Origin: an uncultured Collinsella sp.
GTDB lineage: Bacteria; Actinomycetota; Coriobacteriia; Coriobacteriales; Coriobacteriaceae
Reading direction: 5' to 3'
NCBI GenBank assembly: GCA_900541885.1
Contig: UQKW01000027.1
Span: forward strand, 1 to 27,431
Length of the DNA: 27,431 nucleotides
Part shown: in pieces, positions 15,517 to 23,966 of the stretch
Layout: each line of letters begins with the position of its first letter
Position numbering within the stretch: position 1 is the first letter of the stretch
Notes under the pieces: model-generated
Told to the model about the DNA's origin: nothing
Seen by the model: only the letters and a program-made list of their open reading frames with translations
Databases searched by the model: none
Program-made: the position numbers and the translations under genes

Positions 15517-16414
15517 TGCAAAGAAACGTGGCGGATTAGGACGTGGACTCAATGCTTTGGTCTCAGAAGCCGAGTATGAGACCGGCGGTTCGGCTGCATC
15601 GGCTTCAAATGTCGCATCTGAAACAAAACTACCTATTGAGGATATCGTTCCCAACCCTAATCAGCCGCGAATTCACTTTAACGAAACTGAACTTCGCGAG
15701 TTGAGCGAGTCAATCCAAGAACATGGCGTTTTGCAGCCGCTGTTGGTTCGTAAGCATGGAAATGGCTATGAGATTATTGCCGGTGAGCGTCGTTACCAGG
15801 CATCGAAACTCGCTGGCCTTGAAGAATTGCCTGTCATCATTAAGGAAGTTAATGATGAGGAAATGCTCGCGCTTGCACTTATAGAGAATCTTCAGCGTTC
15901 TGATCTGAATCCCGTCGAAGAGGCTAAGGGCTATCGTCAGCTCATTGATGCCAGCGGTATGACGCAGGAGGCGTTATCAAAGGCTGTCAGTAAGTCTCGT
16001 TCGGCAATTACAAATTCACTTCGCTTGCTTGATCTTCCCGAAGTCGTACAGCAGATGATTTTCGAGGGTAAGCTTACTGCCGGCCATGCGAGAGCGATCC
16101 TTGCAGTTCCCTATGAGGATGCTCGAATTCGACTTGCTGAGAAGGTTGTTGCAGAAGGCCTTTCCGTCAGAGCGACAGAAAATCTTGCTCCGTTGTTTTC
16201 TGCCGGAGAGACGCCTAGGACTCCGAGGCCAGCAACGCCTCAATCATTTAAAAAGGCTGCTCGAGTCCTTCGTCAAGTTTTCAACACGAATGTACGTGTG
16301 AAGAGCTCGCGTGGTAAGAATAAAATTGAAATTGAGTTCAAAGACGAAGAGGAGCTCTCCCGTATCCTTGGCGAAATGGTTCAATTTGAGCAGGAGGATC
16401 AGGATGAAGAATAA
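15509..16414 (+). CDS. parB: Chromosome partitioning protein ParB (Spo0J)
   Basis: ParB binds parS and slides along DNA as a CTP-dependent clamp, stimulating ParA. In the 301-residue product the N-terminus RGGLGRGLNALV is the usual ParA-activating patch. The CTP-binding motifs are GERRYQA (92-98) and ENLQRSDLNP (126-135), and the HTH (150-173) starts MTQEALSKAVSKSRS. A linker rich in Pro/Thr and a C-terminal dimerisation domain (about 240-292) follow. The start is GTG, overlapping the parA end, with AGAGGTG upstream. The last eleven bases overlap the following small membrane-protein gene. Confidence 0.98.
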   Translation: MPSAKKRGGLGRGLNALVSEAEYETGGSAASASNVASETKLPIEDIVPNPNQPRIHFNETELRELSESIQEHGVLQPLLVRKHGNGYEIIAGERRYQASKLAGLEELPVIIKEVNDEEMLALALIENLQRSDLNPVEEAKGYRQLIDASGMTQEALSKAVSKSRSAITNSLRLLDLPEVVQQMIFEGKLTAGHARAILAVPYEDARIRLAEKVVAEGLSVRATENLAPLFSAGETPRTPRPATPQSFKKAARVLRQVFNTNVRVKSSRGKNKIEIEFKDEEELSRILGEMVQFEQEDQDEE

Positions 16415-16658
16415 GGTTCTCGCGGTCGTTGCATTGGCAACCACCGTCGTCGCTGGCGCTTTTGCAGGTTATAAGCTTGCGACTGATGATGAACTGCGAG
16501 GTCGACTGTTGCGCGGAGCTCAGGATATCGTCGATACATCCAAGAAGAAAATGGATGTGATGACCGAAGATGTTGCCATGCGTACTGCTCAGGTGACTAA
16601 GAATCCCAAGATTAACCAAGACTGGGTTAACCATCAATGGGAAAATGTTGGTTATTAG
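16404..16658 (+). CDS. Small membrane protein of unknown function, coupled to parB
   Basis: The 84-residue product has an N-terminal Lys-Asn-Lys followed by one hydrophobic segment (about residues 5-22, VLAVVALATTVVAGAFAGY), then a charged helix with DELRGRLLRGAQDIVDTSKK and a polar tail ending WENVGY. That looks like a type I/II single-pass membrane protein with a short soluble tail, and I recognise no family. The ATG has AGGAGG six bases upstream (inside parB) and overlaps parB by eleven bases, so it is made with ParB. A longer frame from 16311 lies inside parB and is not needed. A terminator follows. A role in anchoring segregation machinery is possible but only inferred from its place. 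Confidence 0.8.
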   Translation: MKNKVLAVVALATTVVAGAFAGYKLATDDELRGRLLRGAQDIVDTSKKKMDVMTEDVAMRTAQVTKNPKINQDWVNHQWENVGY

Positions 16659-16666
16659 GTACCTAA
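16655..16666. repeat. 12-bp palindrome TTAGGTACCTAA, copy 2
   Basis: The same palindrome as at 13151-13162, here overlapping the stop codon of the small membrane-protein gene and lying 19 bases before a terminator stem. Confidence 0.4.
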
Positions 16667-16685
16667 CAATTACTTGCCTGTTTTG

Positions 16686-16728
16686 AAGGGGTCCTTGTCT
16701 GATTCGTGAGACAAGGACCCCTTATTTT
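16686..16728 (+). terminator. Terminator of the rsmG-parAB block
   Basis: A perfect 15-bp stem (16686-16700 with 16709-16723, AAGGGGTCCTTGTCT/AGACAAGGACCCCTT) with an 8-base loop is followed by ATTTTG. It ends plus-strand transcription after the small membrane-protein gene. Confidence 0.92.
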
Positions 16729-16769
16729 GCCATAAAACTAAGCTTGAAGAAGTCAAGTTCAATAGTATG

Positions 16770-16814
16770 AAAAAATGAAACAGCCCTGGTTGCATTATTT
16801 GCAACCAGGGCTGT
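16770..16814 (-). terminator. Terminator of rlmN
   Basis: A perfect 15-bp stem (16780-16794 with 16800-16814, ACAGCCCTGGTTGCA/TGCAACCAGGGCTGT) has a 5-base loop. On the minus strand it continues TTTCATTTTTT (16780 down to 16770), fitting an intrinsic terminator 40 bases beyond the rlmN stop. Confidence 0.88.
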
Positions 16815-16818
16815 CGGA

Positions 16819-16834
16819 TGTTTCACATGAAACG
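16819..16834. other. Degenerate parS-like site
   Basis: TGTTTCACATGAAACG matches the parS consensus at 14 of 16 positions. It lies between the rlmN stop and its terminator stem, 2.1 kb from the perfect parS cluster. It may be a secondary ParB site. Confidence 0.5.
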
Positions 16835-16853
16835 TTATGGGGCACAGACTCCC

Positions 16854-17906
16854 CTATGCGTTCTTCTGGACCTTGAAACGTTGCTTCAGCTGACCGCAGG
16901 CGGCATCGATATCATTGCCGCGAGAATTACGGATCGTGGTCTCGATGCCACGAGATTCAAGGCGACGCTGAAGATCCTCAACCTTATGAATCGGCGACGG
17001 CTTGAGCGGGCTGCCCTCAATGTCGTTAAGCTGAATTAGGTTAACGTGGCACAGCGTTCCCTCGCAGAAATCGCAGAGCGCTTGCATCTCGGGATTTGTG
17101 TCATTGACGCCTTCGATCATGGCGTACTCATACGTCGGGCGGCGGCCAGTCTTCTCGGTGTAGAGCTGAAGCGCCTCGTGAAGGCGGAGCAGCGTGTACT
17201 TCTTAACACCGGGCATGATCTTATTGCGCGTCGACTGGATGGCGGAATGCAGGGAAACAGCAAGCGTGAACTGCTCGGGGATGTCGGCGAATTTGCGAAT
17301 ACCGGGAATAACGCCGCTGGTAGAGACGGTGAGGTGACGAGCGCCGATACCGATGCCATCGGGGTCGTTGAGGATTCGCAACGCCTTGAGAACCTCGTCG
17401 TAGTTGGCAAACGGCTCGCCCTGGCCCATGAAGACGACGCTCGTGGCGCGCTCGCCAAAGTCGTTGGATACATGAAGTACCTGGTCGACGATCTCCTGAG
17501 CTGTCAGCGAGCGCTTGAGGCCGTTAAGGCCGGTGGCGCAAAAGGCGCAGCCCATGCCGCAGCCTGCCTGGGTGGAAACGCAGACGGAAAGCTTGTTACG
17601 ACGGGGCATGCCTACGGTTTCGACGGAAATGCCGTCGTGGTACTCAAGCAGATACTTACGAGAGCCATCTTTGGATACCTGCTTGATGAGCTCAGTCGGC
17701 GTGTCAAAGGCAAAAGCCTCTTTAAGCTGCTCGCGGAAAGCCTTGGGAAGGTTGGTCATATCGTCAAACGAACAAACGTTCTTCTCAAAGACCCATTCGA
17801 TGAGCTGCTTCGCGCGGAAGGCGGGCTGGCCGAGTTCTGCCACGAGCTCGCGAATATCGTTTTGGCTCAAGTCGCGAATGTCCTGAGATTTAGTCCTGGG
17901 ATTCAT
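16854..17906 (-). CDS. rlmN: Dual-specificity RNA methyltransferase RlmN
   Basis: RlmN is a radical-SAM enzyme that methylates C2 of A2503 in 23S rRNA and of A37 in some tRNAs. In the 350-residue product the [4Fe-4S] cysteines are C116-xxx-C120-xx-C123 in GCGMGCAFC. The two further functional cysteines are present: C109 in SVCVSTQ and the methyl-carrying C337 in DIDAACGQL. A Cfr-type resistance enzyme is unlikely because the sequence has RlmN-like N- and C-termini. The ATG is preceded by AAAGG. The gene is monocistronic, with a terminator after it and divergent ddl 85 bases upstream. Confidence 0.96.
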   Translation of the reverse strand: MNPRTKSQDIRDLSQNDIRELVAELGQPAFRAKQLIEWVFEKNVCSFDDMTNLPKAFREQLKEAFAFDTPTELIKQVSKDGSRKYLLEYHDGISVETVGMPRRNKLSVCVSTQAGCGMGCAFCATGLNGLKRSLTAQEIVDQVLHVSNDFGERATSVVFMGQGEPFANYDEVLKALRILNDPDGIGIGARHLTVSTSGVIPGIRKFADIPEQFTLAVSLHSAIQSTRNKIMPGVKKYTLLRLHEALQLYTEKTGRRPTYEYAMIEGVNDTNPEMQALCDFCEGTLCHVNLIQLNDIEGSPLKPSPIHKVEDLQRRLESRGIETTIRNSRGNDIDAACGQLKQRFKVQKNA

Positions 17907-17921
17907 GGAAGCCTTTCGATT

Positions 17922-17951
17922 TTGGGGAAACGTAGAGGGTATCGCTACAAT
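17922..17951 (+). promoter_or_regulatory. Possible promoter of ddl
   Basis: A good -10 TACAAT (17946-17951) has a weak -35 TTGGGG (17922-17927) at an 18-base spacing, 40 bases before the ddl ATG. The -35 match is poor, so this is tentative. Confidence 0.35.
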
Positions 17952-17991
17952 ATGGTATCAGCTGCAGAAATTTTAGAGGAGGAGTCTGCCC

Positions 17992-18957
17992 ATGCCGGGT
18001 AAAAGCCTAGAGAACATGCACGTAGCGGTCTTGGCGGGCGGTCATTCCGCCGAGCGCGAGATCTCGCTCAATTCGGGAAAGAACGTCGTGGTGGCCTTGA
18101 AGGAGGCCGGCTACACTTCGGTGGAGCTGCTCGACACGGCTGCCGATGATTTTATGGTAACCATGGCGACCGGCGGCTTTGACGTGGCGTTTATCGCCAT
18201 GCACGGCGCCGGCGGTGAGGATGGTGCCATGCAGGGTGCCATGGAGACCCTGGGTATCCCCTACACGGCCTCGGGCGTGCTTGCCAGCGCCTGCGGTGCC
18301 GACAAGGAGGTCTCGAAGCTCCTGTACGCCAAGGCGGGCATCCCCGTTGCCCCCGGCATTGCGCTCGAGGTGGGCGATGAAGTCGATATCGATCACATCG
18401 TCGAGGTTTGTGGCGAGCGCTGCTTTGTGAAGCCGGCCGTCAACGGTTCCAGCTATGGCATTTCCCTGGTCCATGAGCCCTCCGAGCTACCCGCGGCAAT
18501 CGCCAAGGCGTTTGAGTTTGGCGACAAAGTGCTGGTCGAGAAGTGCATCGAGGGTACCGAGATCACCGTCGGCGTATACGGCGAGGATGACGTGCGCGCC
18601 CTGCCGATTGTTGAGATCCGTAAGCCCGAGGACTGCGAGTTCTACGATCTGGACGTGAAGTATGTCGACCCTACGGACATCCATCGCATTCCGGCGCAGA
18701 TTTCGCCCGAGAACTACGCTCGTGCTCAGGAGCTCGCCTGTGCTGCCCATAAGGCACTCGGCTGCCTGGGTATCTCGCGCAGCGACTTTATCGTGAGCGA
18801 GGATGGCCCCGTCATCCTCGAGACCAACACGATTCCCGGCATGACCGATACGTCGCTGTATCCGGATGAGATTCGCCACACCGATGACATGACGTTCCCG
18901 CAGGTCTGTGACAGTCTGATTCGTATGGGACTTCGTCGAGCGGGCGTTGCATGCTAA
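17992..18957 (+). CDS. ddl: D-alanine--D-alanine ligase
   Basis: Ddl is the cytoplasmic ATP-grasp enzyme that makes the D-Ala-D-Ala dipeptide of peptidoglycan. The 321-residue product has the first-substrate Glu (E21) in SAEREISLNSG, the ATP loop KPAVNGSSYG (147-156), the omega-loop Lys-Tyr (K223-Y224) typical of D-Ala-D-Ala rather than D-Ala-D-Lac ligases, and the metal/substrate motif ETNTIPGMTDTSL (277-289). It therefore predicts ordinary, vancomycin-binding precursors. The ATG is preceded by GAGGAGGA at an 8-base spacing. The last seven bases overlap the following exonuclease-helicase gene, implying one operon. Confidence 0.97.
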   Translation: MPGKSLENMHVAVLAGGHSAEREISLNSGKNVVVALKEAGYTSVELLDTAADDFMVTMATGGFDVAFIAMHGAGGEDGAMQGAMETLGIPYTASGVLASACGADKEVSKLLYAKAGIPVAPGIALEVGDEVDIDHIVEVCGERCFVKPAVNGSSYGISLVHEPSELPAAIAKAFEFGDKVLVEKCIEGTEITVGVYGEDDVRALPIVEIRKPEDCEFYDLDVKYVDPTDIHRIPAQISPENYARAQELACAAHKALGCLGISRSDFIVSEDGPVILETNTIPGMTDTSLYPDEIRHTDDMTFPQVCDSLIRMGLRRAGVAC

Positions 18958-21845
18958 TCGAGGACGCTGTTTCGTCGGGAACGCCGCAGTTTGTCATCGA
19001 TTCCTATGCCACGCTTGCCGAGCGCGCCAAAACCCAATCGTTTGGTCTCATCGAGGAAGATGTTATCGTCCTCGATACCGAGACCACGGGTCTTTCGGTG
19101 CAGGACAATGAACTGATTGAGATCTCGGCTGCCCGCCTTTCGGGCCGCGAGGTTGTCGATCGGTTTGATACCTTCGTGCATCCCAAGCAGCTGATTCCCG
19201 CCGAGATTACCGAACTCACGAGCATTACAAACGCCGATGTGGTGGATGCCCCATCGGCCGTCGAGGCCGTGGCCGCTCTCGCCGATTTTGTCGGCGGCTG
19301 CCCGGTGATTGCGCATAACGCCACCTTCGACCGTTCGTTTATCGAGTCGGTCAAGGGCGGTGTCAACGTCAGCGACATCTGGATCGATTCGCTGGCACTG
19401 TCGCGCATCGCACTTCCGCGCCTGGCCTCGCACAAGCTGTCTTTTATGGCCGACCTGTTTGGCTGCGACTCGGTGTCGCACCGCGCCAACGCCGATGTCG
19501 ACGCCCTGTGTGGCGTATGGCGCGTGTTGCTCGTGGCACTCACCGACTTGCCTCAGGGCTTAATGGCGCGCCTGGCCGACATGCATCCCGACGTACCCTG
19601 GTCCTATCGTCCCATCTTCTCGTTCTTGGCGGGACAGAACCCCGGTTCCATCTTCTCTCTCAGCGCCGCCCGCGCCGACGTACTCAAGGCCGATCGGGCC
19701 GATGATCGCGTTGATGCGGACGAGCTACCGGTCCTTAAGATGCCGAGTCGCGAGGAAATCGAGGCGGACTATGCCCCGGGCGGCCTGGTTAATCGCATGT
19801 ACCCCACGTACGAGCCGCGCGATGAGCAGATCGCGATGGCGCTCGAGGTCCGTGACGCACTCGTTACGGGAACGCATCGCGTGATTGAGGCGGGGACGGG
19901 CGTCGGCAAATCGATGGCTTACCTGGTGCCTTTTGCCGAGGCCGCGCGCCGCAACAACATCACGGTTGGTATCGCGACTAAATCGAATAATCTTGCCGAC
20001 CAGCTCATGTATCATGAGCTGCCCAAACTTGCCGAGCAACTGGACGGAGGCCTATCGTTTTGCGCCCTCAAGGGCTATGACCACTATCCATGCTTGCGCA
20101 AGCTTGAGCGCATGAGCCGTAGCCAAGTCGAAATTACGACTAAGCGTGATCCTGCCGACACGCTTACGGCAGTCGCGGTCATCATGGCGTACGTGTGTCA
20201 GTCGGCCGATGGCGACCTCGACTCGCTCGGCATTCGCTGGCGCAGCGTCAACCGTCCCGACTTTACGACGGCCTCACGCGAGTGCGCCCGTCGCCTATGC
20301 CCGTTTTTCCCCGATAAATGCCTAGTCCACGGCGCCCGCCGTCGCGCGGCGCATGCCGATGTGGTGGTCACCAACCATTCCCTGCTGTTCCGCAATGTTG
20401 CGGCCGAGGGCAGAATCTTGCCTCCGATTCGTCACTGGGTGATCGACGAGGCCCACTCCATCGAGTGCGAGGCACGCCGTCAATGGGCGCGCGTGGTGTC
20501 GGCGGATGAATCGCGCGTTCTGTTTGAGCGCCTGGGCGGCTCGAGCACCGGTGCGCTGAGCCAGGTTTCCCGCGATTTGGCAACCTCAGAGGGCTCTACG
20601 CTCTACCTGGGTCTTACCGCCAAGGCGACGTCGACGGTTGTACGTGCGAGCATGGCGATTGCCGATGTGTTTGACGGCGTTCGCGAGCTTGGCCGCCGTG
20701 CCCGCGGGGGCTATGACAATGCGAACCTATGGATTGGCCCCGAGCTGCGCGAATCTGACGACTGGCATGATTTCTTACAGTCGGCCTACACTGCTATTGA
20801 CGCATTGGAACAAGCTGACAAGAGCGTCGACGCGCTGGTACAAGCCGTCGCCGCCGACAAGCCCGAGGTTGTTGTCGACCTGGGTGATATCTCGCGCCGC
20901 CTACACGAGCTGGTCGAGAACCTCAAGCTCATCATTGACGGTACCGACGAACACTACGTGTACTCGCTGCAAGTCAATCGCAGATTGCGCGCCGGCGGCG
21001 AGTCGATGACCGCGGAGCGCATCGATATTGGTGAGGCCTTGGCAACCGAGTGGCTGCCCGAGGTCCACACGGCTATCTTTGCATCGGCGACCATGACGGT
21101 TTCCAAGAGCTTTGAGCACTTTAACCACGCCGTCGGCCTCGATCGCATCGGTGCCTCGACATCATCGTCGCTGCACTTGGATTCGAGCTACGACTTCGAT
21201 TCGAATATGGCCGTGGTCGTGGCCGGGGATATCCCCGATCCGCGCGACCGTGAAGGCTATCTTTCGGCGCTCGAGCGTGTGCTGGTCGACGCTCATCTGG
21301 CCATGGGCGGCTCGGTGCTCACGCTGTTCACCAACAGGCGCGACATGGAGGAGCTGTACGCTCGCGTCGAGCCCAAGATGGCTCGTGCGGGTCTGGAACT
21401 CAACTGCCAGCAGCGCAACTCGTCTCCTCGCCGTCTGCGCGATCGCTTCATCAACGAACCGACCTCGTCGCTCTTTGCGCTTAAGGCCTTTTGGGAAGGG
21501 TTTGACGCCAGCGGCGAGACGCTGCGCTGCGTCATCATCCCCAAGCTGCCGTTCTCGAGCCCCACAGACCCGCTCTCATGCGAGCGCAATCTGCGTGAAG
21601 ACCGCGCTTGGGCGCGCTATTCGCTGCCCGAGGCCGTGCTCGAGGTCAAGCAGGCCGCCGGTCGCCTCATTCGCTCATCGACCGATTGTGGCGTACTCAT
21701 CTTGGCCGACCCGCGCCTGGTGACGAAGGGCTACGGCAAGAAATTCTTAACGTCGCTGCCCACGAGTTCCTATCAGCGCATCGAGTCGGCACAAATCGGG
21801 CGCTATCTACAGCTGTGGCGCGCACGCCACGAGCGGCGCCGCTAA
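18951..21845 (+). CDS. dinG: DnaQ-like exonuclease fused to DinG-type Fe-S helicase
   Basis: The 964-residue protein joins a DEDDh 3'-5' exonuclease to an XPD/DinG superfamily 2 helicase. Exonuclease: DTETTG (D42, E44), HNATFD (D127) and H177/D182 in the HRANAD motif. Helicase: Walker A EAGTGVGKS (313-321), DEAH box (499-502) and C-terminal QAAGRLIRSS. Four cysteines likely bind the Fe-S cluster: C381, C445, C450 and C457. The ATG overlaps the ddl end. This fused arrangement is known from Gram-positive DinG proteins; in B. subtilis DinG the protein acts mainly as an exonuclease, so helicase activity is not assured, though the Fe-S cysteines here favour it. The stop overlaps the convergent WYL gene by four bases, with no terminator between. 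Confidence 0.93.
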   Translation: MLIEDAVSSGTPQFVIDSYATLAERAKTQSFGLIEEDVIVLDTETTGLSVQDNELIEISAARLSGREVVDRFDTFVHPKQLIPAEITELTSITNADVVDAPSAVEAVAALADFVGGCPVIAHNATFDRSFIESVKGGVNVSDIWIDSLALSRIALPRLASHKLSFMADLFGCDSVSHRANADVDALCGVWRVLLVALTDLPQGLMARLADMHPDVPWSYRPIFSFLAGQNPGSIFSLSAARADVLKADRADDRVDADELPVLKMPSREEIEADYAPGGLVNRMYPTYEPRDEQIAMALEVRDALVTGTHRVIEAGTGVGKSMAYLVPFAEAARRNNITVGIATKSNNLADQLMYHELPKLAEQLDGGLSFCALKGYDHYPCLRKLERMSRSQVEITTKRDPADTLTAVAVIMAYVCQSADGDLDSLGIRWRSVNRPDFTTASRECARRLCPFFPDKCLVHGARRRAAHADVVVTNHSLLFRNVAAEGRILPPIRHWVIDEAHSIECEARRQWARVVSADESRVLFERLGGSSTGALSQVSRDLATSEGSTLYLGLTAKATSTVVRASMAIADVFDGVRELGRRARGGYDNANLWIGPELRESDDWHDFLQSAYTAIDALEQADKSVDALVQAVAADKPEVVVDLGDISRRLHELVENLKLIIDGTDEHYVYSLQVNRRLRAGGESMTAERIDIGEALATEWLPEVHTAIFASATMTVSKSFEHFNHAVGLDRIGASTSSSLHLDSSYDFDSNMAVVVAGDIPDPRDREGYLSALERVLVDAHLAMGGSVLTLFTNRRDMEELYARVEPKMARAGLELNCQQRNSSPRRLRDRFINEPTSSLFALKAFWEGFDASGETLRCVIIPKLPFSSPTDPLSCERNLREDRAWARYSLPEAVLEVKQAAGRLIRSSTDCGVLILADPRLVTKGYGKKFLTSLPTSSYQRIESAQIGRYLQLWRARHERRR

Positions 21846-22759
21846 AGCGGACAGACGAGGGATTTTGCCATATCGCACAGACGTTCTGACAGGGCGGGGT
21901 CATCCAAGATGCGGATGGCCCCGCCCGCTGCGATTACCTGGCTTAACAGCCAGCGCTCGGAGCCGTAACGCACATTCACCGTTGAGCTGTCCGCCCCATT
22001 GGGTTCAATCGACATGATGCCGGGCCAGTCTAGGCGCTCTGCCAAGGCGCGCGGCATGAGAAGCTTCGCGCTCCGCTCCGCCTGGGCGAGGGAGTCGTGG
22101 AGGGTCGCGGGTTCCGGTGCGTGGCGCACGACGGAATCGTCGGTCAAGACCAGGCCCTCGATTTTATCCATACGATAGGTACGCTGTTCGTCGATCGCGA
22201 CATCCCAGGCAATCAGATACGTTTGGTCGCCGTTTGTTGTGATGCGCAAGGGGTCGACCAAACGCTCACGCGCTTGTGTGTCATCCATCGAGCGATACGA
22301 GATACGGCAGCGAACGCCGTCCCGAATGGCGCAGCTCAGCTGCTGCCAGTGCGATCCGTGGGCGACGGTGTCAAAGACGCGCTGGTTGTAGCCGAGCTCT
22401 TTGGGAAGAAGGGCGCGCCGTATTCGAGCCGCCGCTTGGGGTTCGATCCCCAATGATTCAAGTTCATGGTTGAGCACAGCGCCCTCGGCGGCACTCAGGC
22501 GCAGCGGTAGCACGCGCCCCGCGTCACCGGTGAGGACCACGCACTCGCCGCGGCGTTCACAGATAATACGTGCACCCGATTCTCGGTCCGCAAGCGTCGA
22601 GACGATCTCGAGAATCTCGTCGAGCGATGCCCCCGTGATATCAAAGCGGCTGCAAAGCTCGTCTCGTGTCATGCCATTCTCGCCGGTGGCGTAGAGGGCC
22701 TCCATGATGTCGATGGCGCGCGAGAGTCTTTGCTCGCTGGTGAGTTTACGCACGGGCAT
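21842..22759 (-). CDS. WYL-domain transcriptional regulator, PafC-like
   Basis: The 305-residue protein has an N-terminal winged helix (about 8-62, SEQRLSRAIDIMEALYA), a middle region, a WYL domain at about 141-202 (YLIAW at 181-185 and the paired Arg-rich strand RTYRMDKI, 193-200), and a C-terminal extension. The domain order fits PafC of the PafB/PafC pair. In mycobacteria PafBC forms an activator of the LexA-independent DNA-damage response. The ATG overlaps the upstream WYL gene by 14 bases with AAAGGACGG upstream, so the two are co-translated. The stop overlaps that of dinG by four bases. PafC identity is an inference; other tandem WYL regulators exist. Confidence 0.85.
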   Translation of the reverse strand: MPVRKLTSEQRLSRAIDIMEALYATGENGMTRDELCSRFDITGASLDEILEIVSTLADRESGARIICERRGECVVLTGDAGRVLPLRLSAAEGAVLNHELESLGIEPQAAARIRRALLPKELGYNQRVFDTVAHGSHWQQLSCAIRDGVRCRISYRSMDDTQARERLVDPLRITTNGDQTYLIAWDVAIDEQRTYRMDKIEGLVLTDDSVVRHAPEPATLHDSLAQAERSAKLLMPRALAERLDWPGIMSIEPNGADSSTVNVRYGSERWLLSQVIAAGGAIRILDDPALSERLCDMAKSLVCPL

Positions 22760-23768
22760 GCTCGTGCACCGTCCTTTCGATGAGGTGATTCCACGCCTGC
22801 TTGAGAGAATCGGGGGCGACGGGCCTCATGCCATCCATGGCATGGGCCATGCAAAACGAGGCTGCGGCTTCAAAGTCGCGCACGTCAACGGTCCAGGTCC
22901 AACCTGCTTCGGTGCGCATGAGCTCGCCTCGTCCGCGTGTGAGACCGCTGATCATATCGGCCTGCGCTTCACGCGCGAACGAGAACGTAGCCGCAACAGG
23001 TGGGCGGTCGGCAAAATCAAACTCAAAGAATAAGTAATCGTTGAGGTTGAAATCCGCAGGAATGGCGTAGGCTTTCGAAGGTCTCCAGGCGCGAATGATG
23101 CGGTCGCAGCGGAATGTTCTGATATTGCCGGTGGCATTGTCGAGGCCACAGAAGTATGCCGTACCCTCGCGCTCGAACATGCCGTAGACGCAAACGGTCC
23201 GCTCGCGTTGCTCGCCGCGTCCGTTTTGGTACAAAAAGCGCAGTGCGCAACGCTCGGCAAAGGCACTCCATACCGCATCGACGGCGGGAGAGCGGCGGAT
23301 CGGTGCCTCTCCTGTCGCCGACATGCCGGTGAGGTAGGCAATCTTGGAGCGAATGTCGGCAAGCGGCGCGGCAAAGGTGGATGAGCCTGCCGCGAGTGTC
23401 TGGTCGATGGCATTGAGCAGGATGTCGGCATCGTCTGCGGTGATGAGACCGCCCGCGGCAAACGTGTGCTCGCGGTCGATCGTCCACGCGCTCTCCTCGG
23501 TTTCCTGCGCTCCGGCAGCGCGAACCTCCCTGATGACGATACCGCGTTCGAGCAGCTTGTCGCGATCGCGGCGGAACTTGCGCTTGTCCGAGTCGATATT
23601 GCCCGATCCGTATCCCAAATCGGAATCCAGGACGATTTGCTCGGTCGTCAGCGGTTCGGGAGAACTGTTGAGCACAAAGAAAAGGTTGAGGATGCGCTGA
23701 GCCGTTTTATCGAAACCGGGCTCCGAACTTCCCTTTTTAATTGTCGCGGTCGCGTCGCTTGCCGTCAT
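22746..23768 (-). CDS. WYL-domain transcriptional regulator, PafB-like
   Basis: The 340-residue protein has a Ser/Lys-rich N-terminal extension, an HTH region (about 20-80, TAQRILNLFFVL and KRKFRRDRDKLLERG), a WYL domain (about 168-230, TAYFCGLD and RTFRCDRI) and a WCX-like C-terminal part (about 250-335). It is first in a two-gene unit with the PafC-like gene, overlapping it by 14 bases. The tandem overlapping WYL pair resembles pafBC, whose products act together. No pafA or proteasome genes are present in this window, so a link to that system cannot be tested here. The ATG is preceded by GAGGACT. Confidence 0.85.
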   Translation of the reverse strand: MTASDATATIKKGSSEPGFDKTAQRILNLFFVLNSSPEPLTTEQIVLDSDLGYGSGNIDSDKRKFRRDRDKLLERGIVIREVRAAGAQETEESAWTIDREHTFAAGGLITADDADILLNAIDQTLAAGSSTFAAPLADIRSKIAYLTGMSATGEAPIRRSPAVDAVWSAFAERCALRFLYQNGRGEQRERTVCVYGMFEREGTAYFCGLDNATGNIRTFRCDRIIRAWRPSKAYAIPADFNLNDYLFFEFDFADRPPVAATFSFAREAQADMISGLTRGRGELMRTEAGWTWTVDVRDFEAAASFCMAHAMDGMRPVAPDSLKQAWNHLIERTVHEHARA

Positions 23769-23966
23769 AGAGTCCTCGCATGAGAAGGTGGTTTGCTGCC
23801 ATGATTTTAGTCCGATATGGAGATTAGGCTATATCCTTGTCCGCTCGGGGCGTTAAGATGACTCGAATTCGGTCGTTTGCGCTCGCTCGGGGTATACTTT
23901 CGACTATATACGGTTCTAATGTGCATGCATTGGGCCTATTTGTCGGATTATGGATGTGGAGCGCAC
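23769..23966. promoter_or_regulatory. Divergent intergenic region between the WYL operon and the M28-like gene
   Basis: This 198-base gap must contain promoters for both directions. On the plus strand a good -10 TATACT lies at 23893-23898, but no convincing -35 stands at the usual distance. No strong palindrome or riboswitch-like structure was seen. Confidence 0.4.
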
